A stretch of 7,696 bases of DNA from positions 1-7,696 of the forward strand of contig JBLHKS010000291.1 in the NCBI GenBank assembly GCA_047620505.1. The letters are read 5' to 3'. This document shows, piece by piece, positions 6,412-7,696 of the stretch. The notes under the pieces are model-generated. The model had not been told where the DNA came from. It did not search any database and was given only the letters and a program-made list of their open reading frames with translations. The stretch is from JBLHKS01 sp047620505. Its GTDB lineage: Bacteria > Verrucomicrobiota > Verrucomicrobiia > Verrucomicrobiales > DEV007. The position numbers and the translations under genes are program-made. Each line of letters opens with the position of its first letter. Position 1 is the stretch's first letter.

Positions 6412-7683
6412 CTATTTCGCGGTCAGATCGAAGCTGCCGCCTTCAACTGTGCTGCGGATGAAAACTTTTCCATTCGCAAGCGCTGGCGAGCTCCAAACCT
6501 TCCCGCTGATCAATTTCGTGCGAGCCAATTCCTTGAATGCGTCCGGCTTCGCTTCGACGATCGCGATTTCGCCGGTATCGCTCAGCGCCAGCAGCTGCTG
6601 ACCTGCGAGAAGCACGCCGCCCGGGCCGAATCCAGCTTCGGACCACTTTTCTTCGCCCGTACGGATGTCGACGCAAGCCAACGGGCCTTCGCCGTATTTC
6701 TTGAAACCGAACATCCCATAAAGATAACCGTCGAGCACAACCGGCGTGCTCCAATGATTCATATTTTCATTTTCCGAGCGCCAGATTTCCGTCGCCTTGA
6801 ATCCTGAGCCGTCTTTTTCGATCCTGACCGCGCCAGCGCCGACTCCGTAGCCAGCCGAGCAGTAAACAATGTCTTCCCAGATCACCGGAGAAGCCGCCGT
6901 CGAGACTTTATACGGAAACGCATAACGCCAGAGCACAGATCCGTTCGCAGGTTCGAGCGCGACGAGTCCGGATTGCGTGAAGAAAATCACCTGACGCTGC
7001 CCGAGGACCTCGCCAACAATCGGAGTCGCGTGAGTCATGATGTCGTCCTCGACTGCCCAGACAACCTCGCCGGAATTCTTCTCAAGCGCCATCAGCGCCT
7101 GCCCCTTGCCGCCGCCAGCGACGAAAACGAGCGGCCCGTCAATCAGCGGCGCGGCTGCGTTCATCCATTTAATATTAACGCCGGAATTGTCCTTCATCAG
7201 ATCCCGCGACCAAACTTTATCGCCGGATTCGAGGTCGAAGCAGTAAATTCGAAGATGCGCATCGATCACGTAGGCTTTGCCGTCGCTGATCGCGGGTGTC
7301 GAACGAGGCCCATCGCCACCACTGTTGTCCTTCGTGCCAGCGTTGCCGCCGCCGTTGCCGTAGTCGCCGCCGAGCCAAAGGTCCGCCTGCCAGAGCTCTT
7401 TTCCGGTCGACGCATCGAACGCAACGCAGACTTCCATCGGATTTCCGTCGACCTCGCGATTCACAAGCGTCAGCGCTTTGCCGTTCGCCACAGCAAACGA
7501 CCCAAATCCGGTGTTCGTCTTCGCTTTCCAGATTTCCGCAGGACCACCAGCAGGAAATGCCGAAGCCGGGAGTTTTTCATCTGAGATGCCGTTGTGATTC
7601 GGACCGCGATAGCCCGGCCAATCGCCAGCAGCTGCTGTGCCGACGATTGCGGCGAGAAGAGGAAGAAGACGCACAATTTTCAT
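6412..7683 (-). CDS. Secreted PQQ-like beta-propeller repeat protein
   Basis: A 423-residue exported propeller protein of the PQQ-like/BamB-like superfamily, in the form common in PVC bacteria. The signal peptide covers 1-19 (MKIVRLLPLLAAIVGTAAA), followed at once by DWPGYRGPNHNGIS, the typical opening of this group. Blade motifs of the type A/C-x-D-x-x-[TS]-G-x-x-x-W recur: AFDASTGKELW 88-98, CFDLESGDKVW 148-158, ALEKNSGEVVW 199-209, ALEPANGSVLW 242-252 and CVDIRTGEEKW 337-347. They alternate with [ST]-P-strand segments such as RSTPAISDGKAYV, HATPIVG, AASPVIW, WSTPVVLDGYLYG and WSSPALANGKVFI, consistent with a seven- or eight-bladed ring. A Gly/Asn-rich insert lies at 105-125, just before GPRSTP. 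No CxxCH motif is present. It could be a quinoprotein-like enzyme or a non-catalytic scaffold; bound PQQ cannot be inferred from blade motifs alone. ATG at 7683 starts the signal peptide directly, with no Shine-Dalgarno visible. It converges on the zinc-ribbon gene with 17 bp between stop codons and no terminator hairpin. Confidence 0.92.
   Translation of the reverse strand: MKIVRLLPLLAAIVGTAAAGDWPGYRGPNHNGISDEKLPASAFPAGGPAEIWKAKTNTGFGSFAVANGKALTLVNREVDGNPMEVCVAFDASTGKELWQADLWLGGDYGNGGGNAGTKDNSGGDGPRSTPAISDGKAYVIDAHLRIYCFDLESGDKVWSRDLMKDNSGVNIKWMNAAAPLIDGPLVFVAGGGKGQALMALEKNSGEVVWAVEDDIMTHATPIVGEVLGQRQVIFFTQSGLVALEPANGSVLWRYAFPYKVSTAASPVIWEDIVYCSAGYGVGAGAVRIEKDGSGFKATEIWRSENENMNHWSTPVVLDGYLYGMFGFKKYGEGPLACVDIRTGEEKWSEAGFGPGGVLLAGQQLLALSDTGEIAIVEAKPDAFKELARTKLISGKVWSSPALANGKVFIRSTVEGGSFDLTAK
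6589..6600. repeat. CAGCAGCTGCTG palindrome, copy C
   Basis: An exact 12-bp copy inside the PQQ-like propeller gene. On the minus strand it encodes Gln-Gln-Leu-Leu at residues 362-365, the same frame as copy A in the cytochrome gene. Confidence 0.6.
7626..7637. repeat. CAGCAGCTGCTG palindrome, copy D, in a signal-peptide region
   Basis: An exact 12-bp copy beginning, on the minus strand, 46 bases after the first base of the ATG at 7683. It is read as ACA GCA GCT GCT GGC (Thr-Ala-Ala-Ala-Gly), placing Ala17-Ala19 on the same codons GCA GCT GCT as copy B, right at the expected signal-peptidase site. Confidence 0.6.
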
Positions 7684-7696
7684 GGACGCAATCGCT

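Noticed and set aside
6973..7584. Plus-strand open frame of 203 codons opposite the PQQ-like propeller
   Set aside because: The minus strand carries clear repeated blade motifs through this whole interval; the plus translation is Arg/Val-rich without any recognisable feature.

Overview
The window looks like a stretch of chromosome from a member of the Planctomycetes-Verrucomicrobia (PVC) group, most likely Verrucomicrobiota. The main evidence is an 860-residue secreted protein with the Pirellula/Verrucomicrobium-type architecture (dehydrogenase-like propeller, HEAT-like helices, one CxxCH cytochrome c domain). A secreted PQQ-type propeller opening with DWPGYRGP, also typical of that group, and a four-heme secreted cytochrome support this. 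DNA is moderately G+C-rich, genes are tightly packed, and none of the five visible starts has a convincing Shine-Dalgarno sequence. The phylum call rests on remembered family features, not on a search.

Layout: (1) 1-413, plus strand: rlmH, the 23S rRNA methyltransferase gene, missing only its first few codons at the window edge. (2) 404-1693, minus: secreted tetraheme c-type cytochrome whose 3' end overlaps rlmH through a 10-bp palindrome that spells His-Arg-stop on both strands. (3) 1694-1896: A+T-richer gap. (4) 1897-3075, minus: secreted right-handed beta-helix protein with a proline-rich linker and a TPR-like C-terminus. (5) 3076-3193: divergent promoter region. (6) 3194-5776, plus: the PVC-type heme-binding dehydrogenase-like protein with a C-terminal discoidin-like domain. 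(7) 5831-6394, plus: small cytoplasmic protein with two tandem four-cysteine, zinc-ribbon-like modules, function unknown. (8) 6412-7683, minus: secreted PQQ-like beta-propeller protein, converging on the previous gene with 17 bp between them. No stretch over 300 bases lacks a gene.

Four of the six genes encode proteins with signal peptides, and two of those carry covalent heme motifs. A plausible reading is a cell-envelope oxidation module: the dehydrogenase-like protein oxidises a sugar or alcohol, electrons pass through its own heme to c-type cytochromes such as the tetraheme protein, and the discoidin and beta-helix domains hold the proteins on glycans or envelope material. Substrate and partnership are inference.

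The most unusual DNA-level signal is the perfect 12-bp palindrome CAGCAGCTGCTG, present four times exactly and twice with one mismatch, in two different reading-frame contexts. Two copies lie at exactly the same distance from the start codon of two different secreted proteins. No CRISPR array, tRNA, rRNA, insertion sequence, phage or defence gene was seen.
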